A DNA stretch of 64,000 bases from contig JAJRPF010000066.1 in assembly GCA_024280885.1 (NCBI GenBank), positions 61,348 to 125,347 of the forward strand, given 5' to 3'. The notes beneath the pieces were generated by a model. That model had not been told where the DNA came from and did no database searches. It worked only from the letters and a program-made list of their open reading frames with translations. Positions 26,078 through 34,750 of the stretch are shown in pieces. Made by a program: the position numbers and the translations under genes. The stretch comes from Planctomycetota bacterium. GTDB taxonomy: Bacteria; Planctomycetota; JAJSAM01; JAJVHW01. The stretch's first letter is position 1. Every line of letters starts with the position of its first letter.

Positions 26078-26665
26078 TCAGTCGGCGCGGAACACCGCCG
26101 CCACCACGACGCGTTCTTCGCTGTCGCTGCTGCCGGGGCATGTCCAGCCACTGCGGTACGCCTTCCAGTCCAGCAGACGCAACTGTGCCTCCTGGCCCAG
26201 TGTCTTCACCCGGACCTCGGCGTTCGTCGTCCCCATCGGAGTCACGCCATGCACAGCAATCAACGCCCACCTCGCGATACGACGTCGGGTGATCTGGCGA
26301 AGTCGATCCCGATCGGCAGTGAGAGTCTTCGCAGCGAGGCCGCGCTTGACCTCGATCAGCACGCGGGGCTCGCCCTTCGCGTTGAGCACGACGAGGTCGA
26401 TCCTGCCGGAGCTGGAGTCGCGCGGCGAACGACCGCGTAGCTCTCCCTTCCCGAATTCCTTGAGCTCCTTCAGCGTGACCTCGGGAACCACATGAACGCC
26501 CGCTCGCCTGTGGAGCGCGCGCGCAGAGCCATCTCTGAACAACGCCTCGGGCGCCCACCAGGATGCCCATCCGCCGGTCCGCTGCTGATACGACCGCCCA
26601 GTTGACACGAGTGCGCGCGTGATCGTCCGTGCGAGAGACTCAAGGCTCGTGGAACGTCTGGTCAT
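26078..26665 (-). CDS. PD-(D/E)XK-type nuclease
   Basis: Encodes 195 residues. The nuclease core is clear: Asp90 (SGRIDLVVLNAKGEP) and Glu105-x-Lys107 (RVLIEVKRG), then a helix (TADRDRLRQITRRRIA) and a strand (RWALIAVHGVTPMG). This is the arrangement of restriction-endonuclease-like folds used in defence and repair. It is convergent with the winged-helix gene and divergent from the second nuclease, inside the element's cargo. The substrate is unknown. Confidence 0.62.
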   Translation of the reverse strand: MTRRSTSLESLARTITRALVSTGRSYQQRTGGWASWWAPEALFRDGSARALHRRAGVHVVPEVTLKELKEFGKGELRGRSPRDSSSGRIDLVVLNAKGEPRVLIEVKRGLAAKTLTADRDRLRQITRRRIARWALIAVHGVTPMGTTNAEVRVKTLGQEAQLRLLDWKAYRSGWTCPGSSDSEERVVVAAVFRAD

Positions 26666-26905
26666 GTCCTCGCCCTTCTGCTACCGATCCTACCTTCCCA
26701 GGATGGCGATCATCCCGGGATCGAGAAGTCGTCGTGGACGTCCACGACAGCGAATCGCGGCGGTCTGGTTCGCCGGATCCCATGCGTTCCGACTCGACCA
26801 TTTCGACGAACTCTCCGTGTCGCCCGCAGTCGTGCGCGACTCCGCTCGGCGGTTCGCGAGACCTCGTGCCGCGGCGAGTAGCGTAGCAGGGAGGAGGCGA
26901 CTCGC

Positions 26906-28186
26906 ATGCACCGCTCAGCACGATCGAGCACCGATGACAGTGAGGCACTGGGAGCCATCAATCGAGGCCGTCTCGCAGCCCGAGTCTTCGACGTGCTGCG
27001 CGTCATTGACGAGGGCGCTGACTCGACTCGCGACAGCTACCCGACTGGCCTCCGATGGCTCCACGGCCATCTCGGCCGAACGGGCAAAGACACGACCGAG
27101 GACGCGATCTCCGAGGCCATCGCGGAGCGCGTGCCCGGCGAGGGGGGTATCATCGCCGCCCGCACGCAGGTGCCGTACCCGCCGCGCCTGCGCGCCCTCG
27201 GCGACGGAGTGACGCGCGGGACTTGCGATCTCGTTCTCGAGCTGGCTGACGGAGTCGAGGCTTGGATCGAGGTGAAGGGGGCATGGCCCTACTTGCGATC
27301 CGGGTCACGCCTCACGGCGAACTCGAGCTACCGGCACCACCTCGTAGGAATGGCGAAGGGGGCGGCCCGCGACTTCGCCAAACTGGCGCCGATGACCCTG
27401 GATGAGGCGGCGCTCATCGGCGTCCTCGTCATCGGTTTCGACATCGATGAGCCGGGGACGCGCTGGGAGATCACGGACGCAGATCTCTCCGAACTCGAGC
27501 GCAACGCCGGCGACGCTGGTGCTGAATGGGCTCGCCGCGACCGGTGGTGGCGCGACCCGCACGCAAGCCGCGTGTATGGCGATGCTCGGAGCGAGCAGTG
27601 CAGAACGCGTTGCTTCTTCTGGATGCGGGGATCTGTCAGGCAGCCGCTCGAGCGGCTGGCCGGAATGCTGCGCCGCCGCAACGTCCTGGACGCCGAGATC
27701 GCCGCTCTGATTGGACGACCTGCCGAGAAGGGGCATCTCGGGGAGTTCATCGCGGCGGAGGTCTTCGATATCGAGCTCGACGAGTCTGCGGTCAACGCCG
27801 GGAGCGACGGCGTGTTCCGCAGCGGCGCGCTCGCGGGTCAGACGGTGAACGTGAAACTCTACGGCGCCCAGGAGGGCATGCTGGACGTGTCGAAGGCGCC
27901 TCCTCCGGACTTCTACGTCGTTCTCACGGGGCCGAAGCGATCGGCGTCGAGTTCGCGCGGGATGACCCGCCCTCTGGTCATTGAGCACGCGTTCGTGTTC
28001 GGCCACGAGGACCTGCTGGCCGCCGGTGTGCGACCCGGAACTGCTGCGAGCGTCCGGCAACACCTCTGGCGCGCGGCGCAGGTGTTCCCGACGCCCGGTG
28101 ACGAAGCGCTGATTCGCCTCACCGACGAGCAGAGATCCGCGCTGGCTCAGTTCTCGGCGGCGGCCGGAGCGTCCCAGGGCAGGTGA
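26906..28186 (+). CDS. Restriction-like protein: PD-(D/E)XK domain plus DUF6998-like nuclease domain
   Basis: Encodes 426 residues, with AGGAGG before ATG 26906. The N-terminal domain has Asp108 (GTCDLVLEL) and Glu122-x-Lys124 (AWIEVKGAW). The C-terminal domain has GHLGEFIAAEVFDIELDESA, FRSGALAGQTVNVKLYG, EGMLDVS and PDFYVVLTGPK, the pattern of the DUF6998 nuclease-like family. Two putative nuclease modules in one chain are unusual and suggest a defence enzyme. It is convergent with, and overlaps by 40 bp, the next minus-strand gene. Confidence 0.62.
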   Translation: MHRSARSSTDDSEALGAINRGRLAARVFDVLRVIDEGADSTRDSYPTGLRWLHGHLGRTGKDTTEDAISEAIAERVPGEGGIIAARTQVPYPPRLRALGDGVTRGTCDLVLELADGVEAWIEVKGAWPYLRSGSRLTANSSYRHHLVGMAKGAARDFAKLAPMTLDEAALIGVLVIGFDIDEPGTRWEITDADLSELERNAGDAGAEWARRDRWWRDPHASRVYGDARSEQCRTRCFFWMRGSVRQPLERLAGMLRRRNVLDAEIAALIGRPAEKGHLGEFIAAEVFDIELDESAVNAGSDGVFRSGALAGQTVNVKLYGAQEGMLDVSKAPPPDFYVVLTGPKRSASSSRGMTRPLVIEHAFVFGHEDLLAAGVRPGTAASVRQHLWRAAQVFPTPGDEALIRLTDEQRSALAQFSAAAGASQGR

Positions 28187-29382
28187 GGCAGGACCTCCGC
28201 GAGCTCTCTCTGGTGGCGCTTCATGTGTCCCCAGCTCGGCTGGGCGATGGTCCACTCGGGGGCGCCGAGTCCGAGGTCCGGACCGAGGGCACGTCGGACC
28301 GTGTGGCCGATGACGACGACCTGTTCGAGGGGCTCTTCGGCAATTGAGGGCCGGACCAGCCAGCGCCAGCTCTCGCGGACCATGTCCCGGTATGCGTTGC
28401 CGCGGAACGCCGCGCCGCCACCGGGTTGGTAGATGCCCAGCGCCGAGGCATCGATCAGCCAGACACCGTTCGCCCTCAGGTGCGCCAGGACGACAGCCTT
28501 CCGGCCGAGGTCCTCGCGCTTCTTTGGCGTCACAAGCGGGTGGATCGTCTTCCCCGCGAGCCGTGCGAACAGGGTCCAGTAGTTCGTGCCGCCGTTGGCT
28601 GCGAGCGGCGCCGGCTGGCAGATCGAGTCGGCGCCGTACCCGAGGCAGTAGATCAATCTGCAGTAGCCGGGCGGGGCGATCGCGAGTTCGTCGTCGGTGG
28701 CTGACATGTCGATCCGGACGTCGATGTCCCCGTCGGCTTCCCGGACGTGGCTCTCGGCGACCAGGAGCACGCGCACGTGCTCGGGTCGGAACGCCCGGCG
28801 CCAGCCGTCGACGCGCGCGAGGTACTCAGCGCTCTCGGGCTGGACTCCGGCGCGCCTCGACCACCGCTCGTTGAAGTCGAGGAGCGACGCGTCTTCCAGG
28901 CCATCGTCTCGACCGGCGGAGCGACCGGCCGACGGAAACAGTCTCGCCGACTCCGTGTCAGCAGTCCACACGGCGCGTGCCGTTCCGCGGCCTCCGGTTG
29001 TTGCTCCTGGGATGAGGAACGCCGCCGCCTTGCGGATCGGGATCTTCGGGTAGTGGTACGGCGCCGAGCCCCAGTCATCACGCCCAAACACGTTCGCGAA
29101 GGTCTCCTCCAGCTCTCGGCGCGTCATCGCGATCCAGGTGACGGGGCCGTCGCCCGGCTCGACTCGCTGGAGGAAGATCCCGTCCGAAGGGAGACAGTCC
29201 ACCCAATCGCGCTGCAGCCAGAACCTCGTCTTCCGCGTCAGCATCACGAGCCGTCCGCGTCGCTCGTGAAGGTGCGGCTCCGTAGGCGCGAGGTTCGCCT
29301 CGATGATCTCGAGGACGGCGGGGTGATCGACGACTTCGCCTCTGGGCACGCGAGAGCGCATGACTCTCTCGTCGGCGCTCAA
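28147..29382 (-). CDS. Unknown protein, faintly uracil-DNA-glycosylase-like
   Basis: Encodes 411 residues from TTG 29382 (ATG 29361 is an alternative). The C-terminal 200 residues have VRVLLVAESHVREADGDIDV, YCLGYGADSICQ, GTNYWTLFARLAG, VVVIGHTVRRALG and a final PSWGHMKRHQ. The order 'LLVAE...G', a Trp/Phe-rich middle, 'VVVIG', 'PSxxH' recalls the uracil-DNA glycosylase superfamily, but no exact motif is present. The N-terminus (DWVDCLPSDGIFLQRVEPGD) is unassigned. It sits with nucleases in the element, so DNA processing is a fair guess only. Confidence 0.55.
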   Translation of the reverse strand: MSADERVMRSRVPRGEVVDHPAVLEIIEANLAPTEPHLHERRGRLVMLTRKTRFWLQRDWVDCLPSDGIFLQRVEPGDGPVTWIAMTRRELEETFANVFGRDDWGSAPYHYPKIPIRKAAAFLIPGATTGGRGTARAVWTADTESARLFPSAGRSAGRDDGLEDASLLDFNERWSRRAGVQPESAEYLARVDGWRRAFRPEHVRVLLVAESHVREADGDIDVRIDMSATDDELAIAPPGYCRLIYCLGYGADSICQPAPLAANGGTNYWTLFARLAGKTIHPLVTPKKREDLGRKAVVLAHLRANGVWLIDASALGIYQPGGGAAFRGNAYRDMVRESWRWLVRPSIAEEPLEQVVVIGHTVRRALGPDLGLGAPEWTIAQPSWGHMKRHQRELAEVLPHLPWDAPAAAEN

Positions 29383-29605
29383 CCAGGTCGAGGCTGAGGC
29401 ACCACGATGCCGGTAGGGCCTCCGCTGTCCATCACCATCCCGTCTGATTGCGAGTCGTGATCGACCACCTCACCCTTCCGAGAATGCGTGCTGGGCCGTC
29501 CGCGTGACGACTCGAGATCCCAGGCCGGACCGACGCGCTGGCTCCACTCCGAGGCTCTCGGCGTGCACGAGTTCGTCGCCTCTCGGGCGGACTCCGCACA
29601 CCGGT
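29383..29605. other. Stretch without a recognised gene
   Basis: No frame here has convincing start, ribosome site and composition. It separates the last full gene of the element from mobile-element debris. Confidence 0.4.
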
Positions 29606-29830
29606 CTACTCGGGGATCGAGACGCGGTCGTGCACGCCCACACTGGCGAACTCGATCGTACGCCCGTCCTTGCCCGGAACGTCCCACCAGTGCAATCTGC
29701 GAGCCGAGGCGGTCTTGTCCTGAAGCGAGCACCGCCAGGCTTGCGCTCCGTCACGTGCACGCACGCACACCGACGTAGGGGGCCGCTTCCAGTCGCCCAC
29801 AACGGGGTTCCTACCCGGCGTGGTTGACTC
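29606..29830 (-). pseudogene. C-terminal gene remnant cut by a mobile-element end
   Basis: A ~65-residue frame of good codon quality (GDWKRPPTSVCVRARDGAQA, WRCSLQDKTASARRLHWWDV, KDGRTIEFASVGVHDRVSIP, stop TAG at 29606) runs back into the insertion-sequence end at 29831. It has no ribosome site of its own. It is probably the tail of a gene truncated by the insertion. Family not recognised. Confidence 0.35.
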
Positions 29831-30153
29831 CCTCGACAGGTGGTCCCGATTCAATCCGCCGCAAAGGTCCCTATTTCATCCGCCGCCAACAGGGCTGCCC
29901 CTGGGAGAACGGATACGGCGAGGCCTTCATCGGTCGCGTCCGCGACGCGCAACTCGATCGCGAGCTCTTCACGAGCATCCTCGAAGCCCAGGTCGTACTC
30001 GGCGACTGGCTGGTGGATTACAACACGGAGCGTCCCCACGGGGCGCTTCGGCAACAGACCCCGTCGGAGTTTGCCGCGCGCTTTGCCGCGGCAGGCTCCG
30101 CTTCGCTGCCCCCGCCGCAGCAAAGCGAATCGAACGCGAAAGCTCTCACATGA
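29824..30153 (+). pseudogene. IS3-like transposase, C-terminal fragment
   Basis: The frame contains PWENGYGEAFIGRVRDAQLD, RELFTSILEAQVVLGDWLVD and YNTERPHGALRQQTPSEFAA, the end of an IS3-family OrfB integrase domain, including the third catalytic acid (Glu of GEAF, normally VESF). The DDE core upstream is missing; the fragment is joined directly to the IS21-like end sequence. It is a scar of deletion or nested insertion and is not functional. Confidence 0.72.
29831..29891. mobile_element. Insertion-sequence end, IS21-like
   Basis: CCTCGACAGGTGGTCCC...CGCCGCAAAGGTCCCT...TTTCATCCGCCGCCAAC. The same 61-bp layout recurs at 63332-63392 with 49 of 61 bases identical. Alternating GGTCCC and TTCA(T/A)C-CGCC blocks are typical of the repeated transposase-binding segments at IS21-family ends. 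The family assignment is inference. Confidence 0.5.
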
Positions 30154-30179
30154 GATGGTACGAAGAACGGGGCAGATCA
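30132..30179. mobile_element. IS end sequence after the transposase fragment
   Basis: A 48-bp stretch ending GAAGAACGGGGCAGATCA recurs at 52272-52319 with 42 of 48 identical bases. It is probably the terminal repeat (TGATCTGCCCC on the other strand) of the IS3-like element. Confidence 0.55.
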
Positions 30180-30196
30180 CTGGGGGATGTGAGCGG

Positions 30197-31669
30197 CTAC
30201 GTTCTTGTCGCAAGTGTATCCCAGGCCATGAGGAAGGCCACCGGCACTCGCGTGCCCTCCCAGGCCGGCGGGTGGAGCGAACCGTCTCGGTACGCCACGA
30301 CCACTGCCTCAAGATCCTCTTTCGACTCGGCGCACACGGCACTGCGGAGTCGCTCGAAGTGCCTCTTGGACGTCGCACGCATGAACAGAGGGAAGGGTGC
30401 GTCCCACCGCGAGCGGAAGACGAGCGTGTCTGGCCACCAGTCCGGGCGGCGGTCATCCCGGACAGCGAGGACGGTGTCCGCGAGCAGAAGCACAAAGTCG
30501 ACCTGCATGATCTCGTCGAAGCTGAGGAGCCCGGTCTCGCAACGGTCCTTCAGCATGTCCGCCCGCAACGAGATGCGGTTGGACTTCAACCGTGCGTTGC
30601 GATGCGCGAGCGAGTCCAAGTGATGGCGGAAGACGCCAACTCCGGAGACAGCGCCGCTCGCCGGTCGATCCGGGCCCACGAAGTAGACATGGGATGCGAG
30701 CGAGCCGACGGCGTCGAACTCCTGCTCGCGAAGAAGGACCCCCACGGTGTGCAGGAGCAGTTCGTGCACAAGGAAGCGCGCGGCATCTTCGGACCAGTTG
30801 AAGAAGTGCCCGCTGCGGCGCGGTGTGCTGAGATGCGGGATCTGTGCCTCGAAGAAGCTGATCACGAAGTCTGCCAGTCGCGAAGCGTCGCCGTACTGCG
30901 TGGCTGCGGCGATCACGCGAACGAACTCCTCCCTCCGCGGCAGGAACGTCCCGATCTGTGAGACGATCTCGTCGTCGAACGTGTCCCCAGGATTCTTGTC
31001 GTCGATGCGCATCGACGCGAATGCACCCCCAAACACGCCCAGGTACTCACGGAGGGAGCCAGTCGCGAATGCTCGTCCCTCACGGAAGGCGTCGATCACT
31101 CTGCGCGCGAGGAATGCCGTTTCGGACGGCGACGGCGTATCTGTGGTCACGAATGAGGGGGGCGAGCCAAGCGGCGGTTTGATGTCGACGGGCTTGTCGT
31201 ACAGCCACCGGAGGAGGCGCTCGAAATTCTCAGACCGCGCGTCCTCGTTCGACATGTCGATGTAGATGCGCGACTTGTAGAATGCAGGAACGAACTCACG
31301 TCCGTCCGCATCCCGCTCGGCGATGATTGCGACGAACTTGTCCTGTTCACCCTGTTCGTAGAGTTCCGGCGTGATGATCTGGGTCTCCGTCCCAACGCCG
31401 CCACTTCGACTGTTCGCCTTCTCCGCATACGCGCGATCGCAGATCATCATGACCTTCGTCACGGCCGGGTCGCTGACCATCCTCTCCATGAACTCGAACT
31501 TGTCGTGCCCGTCCCTTAGGCCCCATTTGTCGAGTTCCACATCGACTCCGAAATGCACGAGTTCCTTCGCCAGATCGATCACCCACTGCTCGTGCTCCGA
31601 AGATGACCACGAGTACGAGATGAACGCCTTCGGGGGCGCTGCGTCTGCTTGGCTCGCTTCGTCACTCAA
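30197..31669 (-). CDS. SEFIR-domain protein, candidate defence effector
   Basis: Encodes 490 residues from TTG 31669 (GGAGG upstream). Residues ~13-155 are a bacterial SEFIR domain, a TIR relative: PKAFISYSWSSSEHEQWVID, LAKELVHFGVDVELDKWGLR, KVMMICDRAYAEKAN, GVGTETQIITPELYEQGEQD, KFVAIIAE, FYKSRIYIDMSN. Bacterial SEFIR proteins are known anti-phage effectors that deplete NAD. The C-terminal ~300 residues (ASMRIDDKNPGDTFDDEIVS, FFNWSEDAARFLVHELLLHT, SLRADMLKDRCETGLLSFDE) look like a helical sensing domain. A 3-TM protein gene lies upstream in the same direction. Confidence 0.8.
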   Translation of the reverse strand: MSDEASQADAAPPKAFISYSWSSSEHEQWVIDLAKELVHFGVDVELDKWGLRDGHDKFEFMERMVSDPAVTKVMMICDRAYAEKANSRSGGVGTETQIITPELYEQGEQDKFVAIIAERDADGREFVPAFYKSRIYIDMSNEDARSENFERLLRWLYDKPVDIKPPLGSPPSFVTTDTPSPSETAFLARRVIDAFREGRAFATGSLREYLGVFGGAFASMRIDDKNPGDTFDDEIVSQIGTFLPRREEFVRVIAAATQYGDASRLADFVISFFEAQIPHLSTPRRSGHFFNWSEDAARFLVHELLLHTVGVLLREQEFDAVGSLASHVYFVGPDRPASGAVSGVGVFRHHLDSLAHRNARLKSNRISLRADMLKDRCETGLLSFDEIMQVDFVLLLADTVLAVRDDRRPDWWPDTLVFRSRWDAPFPLFMRATSKRHFERLRSAVCAESKEDLEAVVVAYRDGSLHPPAWEGTRVPVAFLMAWDTLATRT

Positions 31670-31939
31670 CGTCGCCTCCTTGATGTCGAACGAGTACGCC
31701 TCCGCCGAAGCGAATCAGCCCATCCCATCCACGTCGCGGGCGGGAGGGGGACAGTTGTGGCTGTCCTCTCGCTATTGTGGGAGTCGTGGTCAGCTTTGCT
31801 CGGGAATGTTGGCAACTGCCAGTGACGTGACAACCGTCACGCGCCTACGAGCTCAGATCCCACAGCCACGCGCAAGCATCGCACTCATCCATGTGCTCCG
31901 CCATCGCGGCCTGGATGTCCTCGGCGTGCGCTTGGCTAC

Positions 31940-32377
31940 CTAGAAGAAGACCGTCAAGAGCATGACCGTCGCAACGAGGAAGGCGCCGACGGAGATGATA
32001 TCTGCAACGACGTCGATCCAGAACCGGTCGCTGAGTCTCTCTCTGCGTTTCGCCCATGGAGTCGCGTCGCGCTCTTCGGGGTTCTTCAAGTAGTCCCGAT
32101 AGCTGAACCAGTTGTTCCACTTGTTGAGCAGCGTGATCCCGACCTGTGTCGCGATGCCGATGAGAAATAGCAGCGTGATCCAGAATCCGAGCTTCGAGTT
32201 GGTGAGTTCCTCGGAGACGTCACTCTGCGTGAGGAACAGGACGGGGCCGCCGATCCCAAATCCGACGAGCCATGCGCGGGCCGTCTTCGCGTAGTCGGCA
32301 TAGATGTGGAAGTACTCCTCCGCCATCCTGTCACGTCCATCGTCCGACACGGCGCCTGCTTCGACATCGTCTCCCAT
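31940..32377 (-). CDS. Small membrane protein upstream of the SEFIR gene
   Basis: Encodes 145 residues, with GGAGGGG 5 nt before ATG 32377. Three membrane helices are visible: ARAWLVGFGIGGPVLFLTQ, LGFWITLLFLIGIATQVGIT and DVVADIISVGAFLVATVMLL. Between the second and third is a polar segment with WNNWFSYRDYLKNPEERD. No family is recognised. It precedes the SEFIR gene by 270 bp in the same direction, so it may be a membrane sensor or anchor for that effector; the gap is large enough for a separate promoter. Confidence 0.65.
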   Translation of the reverse strand: MGDDVEAGAVSDDGRDRMAEEYFHIYADYAKTARAWLVGFGIGGPVLFLTQSDVSEELTNSKLGFWITLLFLIGIATQVGITLLNKWNNWFSYRDYLKNPEERDATPWAKRRERLSDRFWIDVVADIISVGAFLVATVMLLTVFF

Positions 32378-32482
32378 TCGCCCCTCCAGTCACCACCCTG
32401 CCGCACTCCGAACACCGTCAGCGAGCGACGTTACACGGATCGCGACGCGCCGGGCAAGCGCACGCCGCTGACCGTGTGATCT

Positions 32483-32951
32483 TGTAGTGATCACGAAGAG
32501 GTGTCCTTTTTGACAGCGCGCAGAGGCAGGCCGTCTCGTGTCCTTTCGATCATTCCCAGTTCTTCGAGCGACGCGAGCACCGCCTCGCGGCGGAGCACGC
32601 GCCGAGCACGTTAGTCTTCGTGGTCGTGCAGCCCGTCTTCGATGCGCCGCGCAGCGTCGTCGTGGCTCTGCACGATGACCCGGCTGCCGAGCCCGCTCGC
32701 TTCCTTGAGATCCCGGTGCCCGCGTTCGACCCATGGGTTGTGGCGCGGAGGGTGCGAGAGACTCAGAAGATGCATCACGCCGTGCTCGCGCAGCAGTTCT
32801 TCGAAGTCGTCCGCGACGTAGGGCGAGCCGTGGTCGGTGACGAGCACGAGCGGGTGCTCGCGTCACTCGAAGAACTGGGAATGATCGAAAGGACCCGAGG
32901 CGGTCGGCCGCTGCACGCTGTCAAAGAGGACACCTTTTCGTGATCACTACA
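32483..32951. mobile_element. Mobile-element remnant bounded by 99-bp inverted repeats
   Basis: The outer 99 bp at 32483-32581 and 32853-32951 are inverted copies with 90 of 99 matching bases, starting TGTAGTGATCACGAA. Each arm, read towards its outer end, codes for LASLEELGMIERTR-(G/D)-G and ends K(E/K)DT(F/S)S-stop, the C-terminus of a transposase. The 271 bp between them hold a piece of integrase core on the minus strand. This looks like two tail-to-tail copies of one element collapsed by deletion. Confidence 0.65.
32611..32847 (-). pseudogene. Integrase-core (rve) fragment
   Basis: TDHGSPYVADDFEELLREHG and SLSHPPRHNPWVERGHRDLK carry the second Asp (TDHGSPY) and the Glu (NPWVERG) of a DDE integrase core. 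The first Asp and the N-terminal DNA-binding part are absent. It is enclosed by the 99-bp inverted repeats. Confidence 0.65.
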
Positions 32952-33041
32952 CGAGTGCGCGATCCCCGCCGTCGTTTGTGTCGGTCGCGGGGCGAGCGCG
33001 AAATTCGAGGCTGGTGCTGGGAGCTGAACCGTTACCCGGAA

Positions 33042-34379
33042 TCAGAGGTCCACGCCCGCGGCTCTCGCGATCAGACGTGCGCAAGAAGTTTCTCCTATCT
33101 CAAGCGCGGCGTCCCACATTGTCCTTCCAAGCACATCGGCCACGTCCGTTCGAGCGCCAGCTGCTAGCAACATGCGTACAGTTTCGAGACGGCCAGACGC
33201 TGCCGCCGAACCCAACGCGCTCTCGTATTCGTCTCCCGATCCCAGGGGAAGCTCGATCTTCACACCGAGATCGATGAGTTTGGCGATGACGTCGGTGTTG
33301 CCCGATATCGCGGCAACGTCAATGGGTCTTTGACCGTTCCACACATGACCAGAAGTTCGTTGGTCGAGGTCTGCGCCGAACCGCGCGAGTGTATCGAACA
33401 GACTGGCGTGGTTCGAGTGTGCCGCATGGTGCAGAGCAGACATTCCCTCGCGATCGAATTTTGCGAGCGAAGCTCCCTGCGCGAGGAGCCATGCCACGAT
33501 CTCTGCGTGCCCGACCTGGCACGCGAGCATCAATGGAGTGAAGTGTTCACTTCCCCACGGCTCATCAAGATGTTCACTCGTCTCCGCTGCTCGCTTCACG
33601 GCGTTGAGATCGCCCATGACGACCGCCTCAACCAGCGGGGTAGGATCGACGCTCCCGGAGTACCACTTCCGTTTCAAGCCCTTGTTCACTTCGAGCTGAA
33701 CATCTTCCGCGGCTCGTGCTTCTTCGGCTAGACGTGCGTTCCGCACGGACTCGAACGTCAATGCCGAGGCGAGAAACAGCAGCACTCCGGTAGTGGCGAC
33801 GACCGCGACGAAGCGGCGTCGAGCTCGACGACGATCGCGCTGCCTGAGCGTGTCGTAGTCCACGCCCAAGAGCACAGCAATCAGCTTCAACCTGGCGTTG
33901 TCGCGTCCGTCGCCGCCTCTTCGCGCGTCAATTCCCAATGGCGGATCGCGGCGAACGCCGAGAGCCCCATCCGATCGGAATTCGTGCAAGAGAGACCTGG
34001 GCATGCACTCTGCCGTGCTCACATTGTCGCCATCTCGCCCGCCTACGATCAGTGGAATCACGCGCTCGCGTCCTGACCTCGAAATGAAGTACGTTACTTC
34101 GCGGTTCACCCACGGCGATGCCGCGGAGGACGGAGAGCAGACCACAACGAGGAATTGCGACGCATCGAGAGCATGCTCAAGCACCGCGCCAAGGTCATGG
34201 CACGCCGAGAGTTCTTCCCTGTCTTTGAAGACTCTGCCGATTTTCGCGGGGATCACTCCATGTGAACCGAGTGAGCCTGCGAGGGGCGTTGGGACGCTAT
34301 ACGATTCAAGTGACCTGTGTAGCCACGTTGCCCAGTTCGCATCGGAGTGGCAATAGCTGATGAACGCGGCGTACTTCAC
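33042..34379 (-). CDS. TIR domain - membrane helix - ankyrin repeat protein
   Basis: Encodes 445 residues from GTG 34379. Residues ~1-115 are a TIR_2-type domain: KYAAFISYCHSDANWATWLH, IGRVFKDREELSACHDLGA, FLVVVCSPSSAASPWVNREV, whose last Glu is at the place of the NADase catalytic Glu. A basic segment leads to one membrane helix (FVAVVATTGVLLFLASALTF). Residues ~250-440 are five to six ankyrin repeats (TPLMLACQVGHAEIVAWLLA, MSALHHAAHSNHASLF, RPIDVAAISGNTDVIAKLID). Such layouts suggest an effector tethered to the membrane with a protein-binding sensor. Confidence 0.8.
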   Translation of the reverse strand: MKYAAFISYCHSDANWATWLHRSLESYSVPTPLAGSLGSHGVIPAKIGRVFKDREELSACHDLGAVLEHALDASQFLVVVCSPSSAASPWVNREVTYFISRSGRERVIPLIVGGRDGDNVSTAECMPRSLLHEFRSDGALGVRRDPPLGIDARRGGDGRDNARLKLIAVLLGVDYDTLRQRDRRRARRRFVAVVATTGVLLFLASALTFESVRNARLAEEARAAEDVQLEVNKGLKRKWYSGSVDPTPLVEAVVMGDLNAVKRAAETSEHLDEPWGSEHFTPLMLACQVGHAEIVAWLLAQGASLAKFDREGMSALHHAAHSNHASLFDTLARFGADLDQRTSGHVWNGQRPIDVAAISGNTDVIAKLIDLGVKIELPLGSGDEYESALGSAAASGRLETVRMLLAAGARTDVADVLGRTMWDAALEIGETSCARLIARAAGVDL

Positions 34380-34750
34380 GACTCGAGCGTCCCCCGGGCT
34401 GTTCGTCGTGCGCCCTCCGTGTAGCGCGCGGCTCGTGCTTGGCGTGGCGTAGGAGATCCGCAGAAAACCTCGCGCCTCCTCTCTCCGCCCGTCGGCTGCC
34501 GCGGTGGTTGCCGACGAAGTGCGGCCGCGCGCGGCTCAAATCCATGTCGGCGCGTCGCACTAACGCGCGAGAATTGTCGGCCCGGATCGAGCGGGAGTCG
34601 TCCGTCCACTGCGCCGGAGCGGTGGCAGAAACGCCCAGACGTATTCCTGTATCCCTCGTCGTTCGCGTGTGGGTAGCTGGTCAGAACCTCGCGCCGCTGG
34701 GTCATTCCGACTCCCTCTCTCTGCGCTGGTGGCGGGTCAACATGGTCTCG
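34380..34750. other. Stretch without a recognised gene
   Basis: 371 bp between the TIR-ankyrin and cyclase genes. Frames here have poor composition and no ribosome site. I see no repeat or hairpin of note. Confidence 0.5.

Noticed and set aside
34376..34705. 109-codon minus-strand frame upstream of the TIR-ankyrin gene
   Set aside because: Arg-rich with no family marks, no hydrophobic core and no ribosome site.
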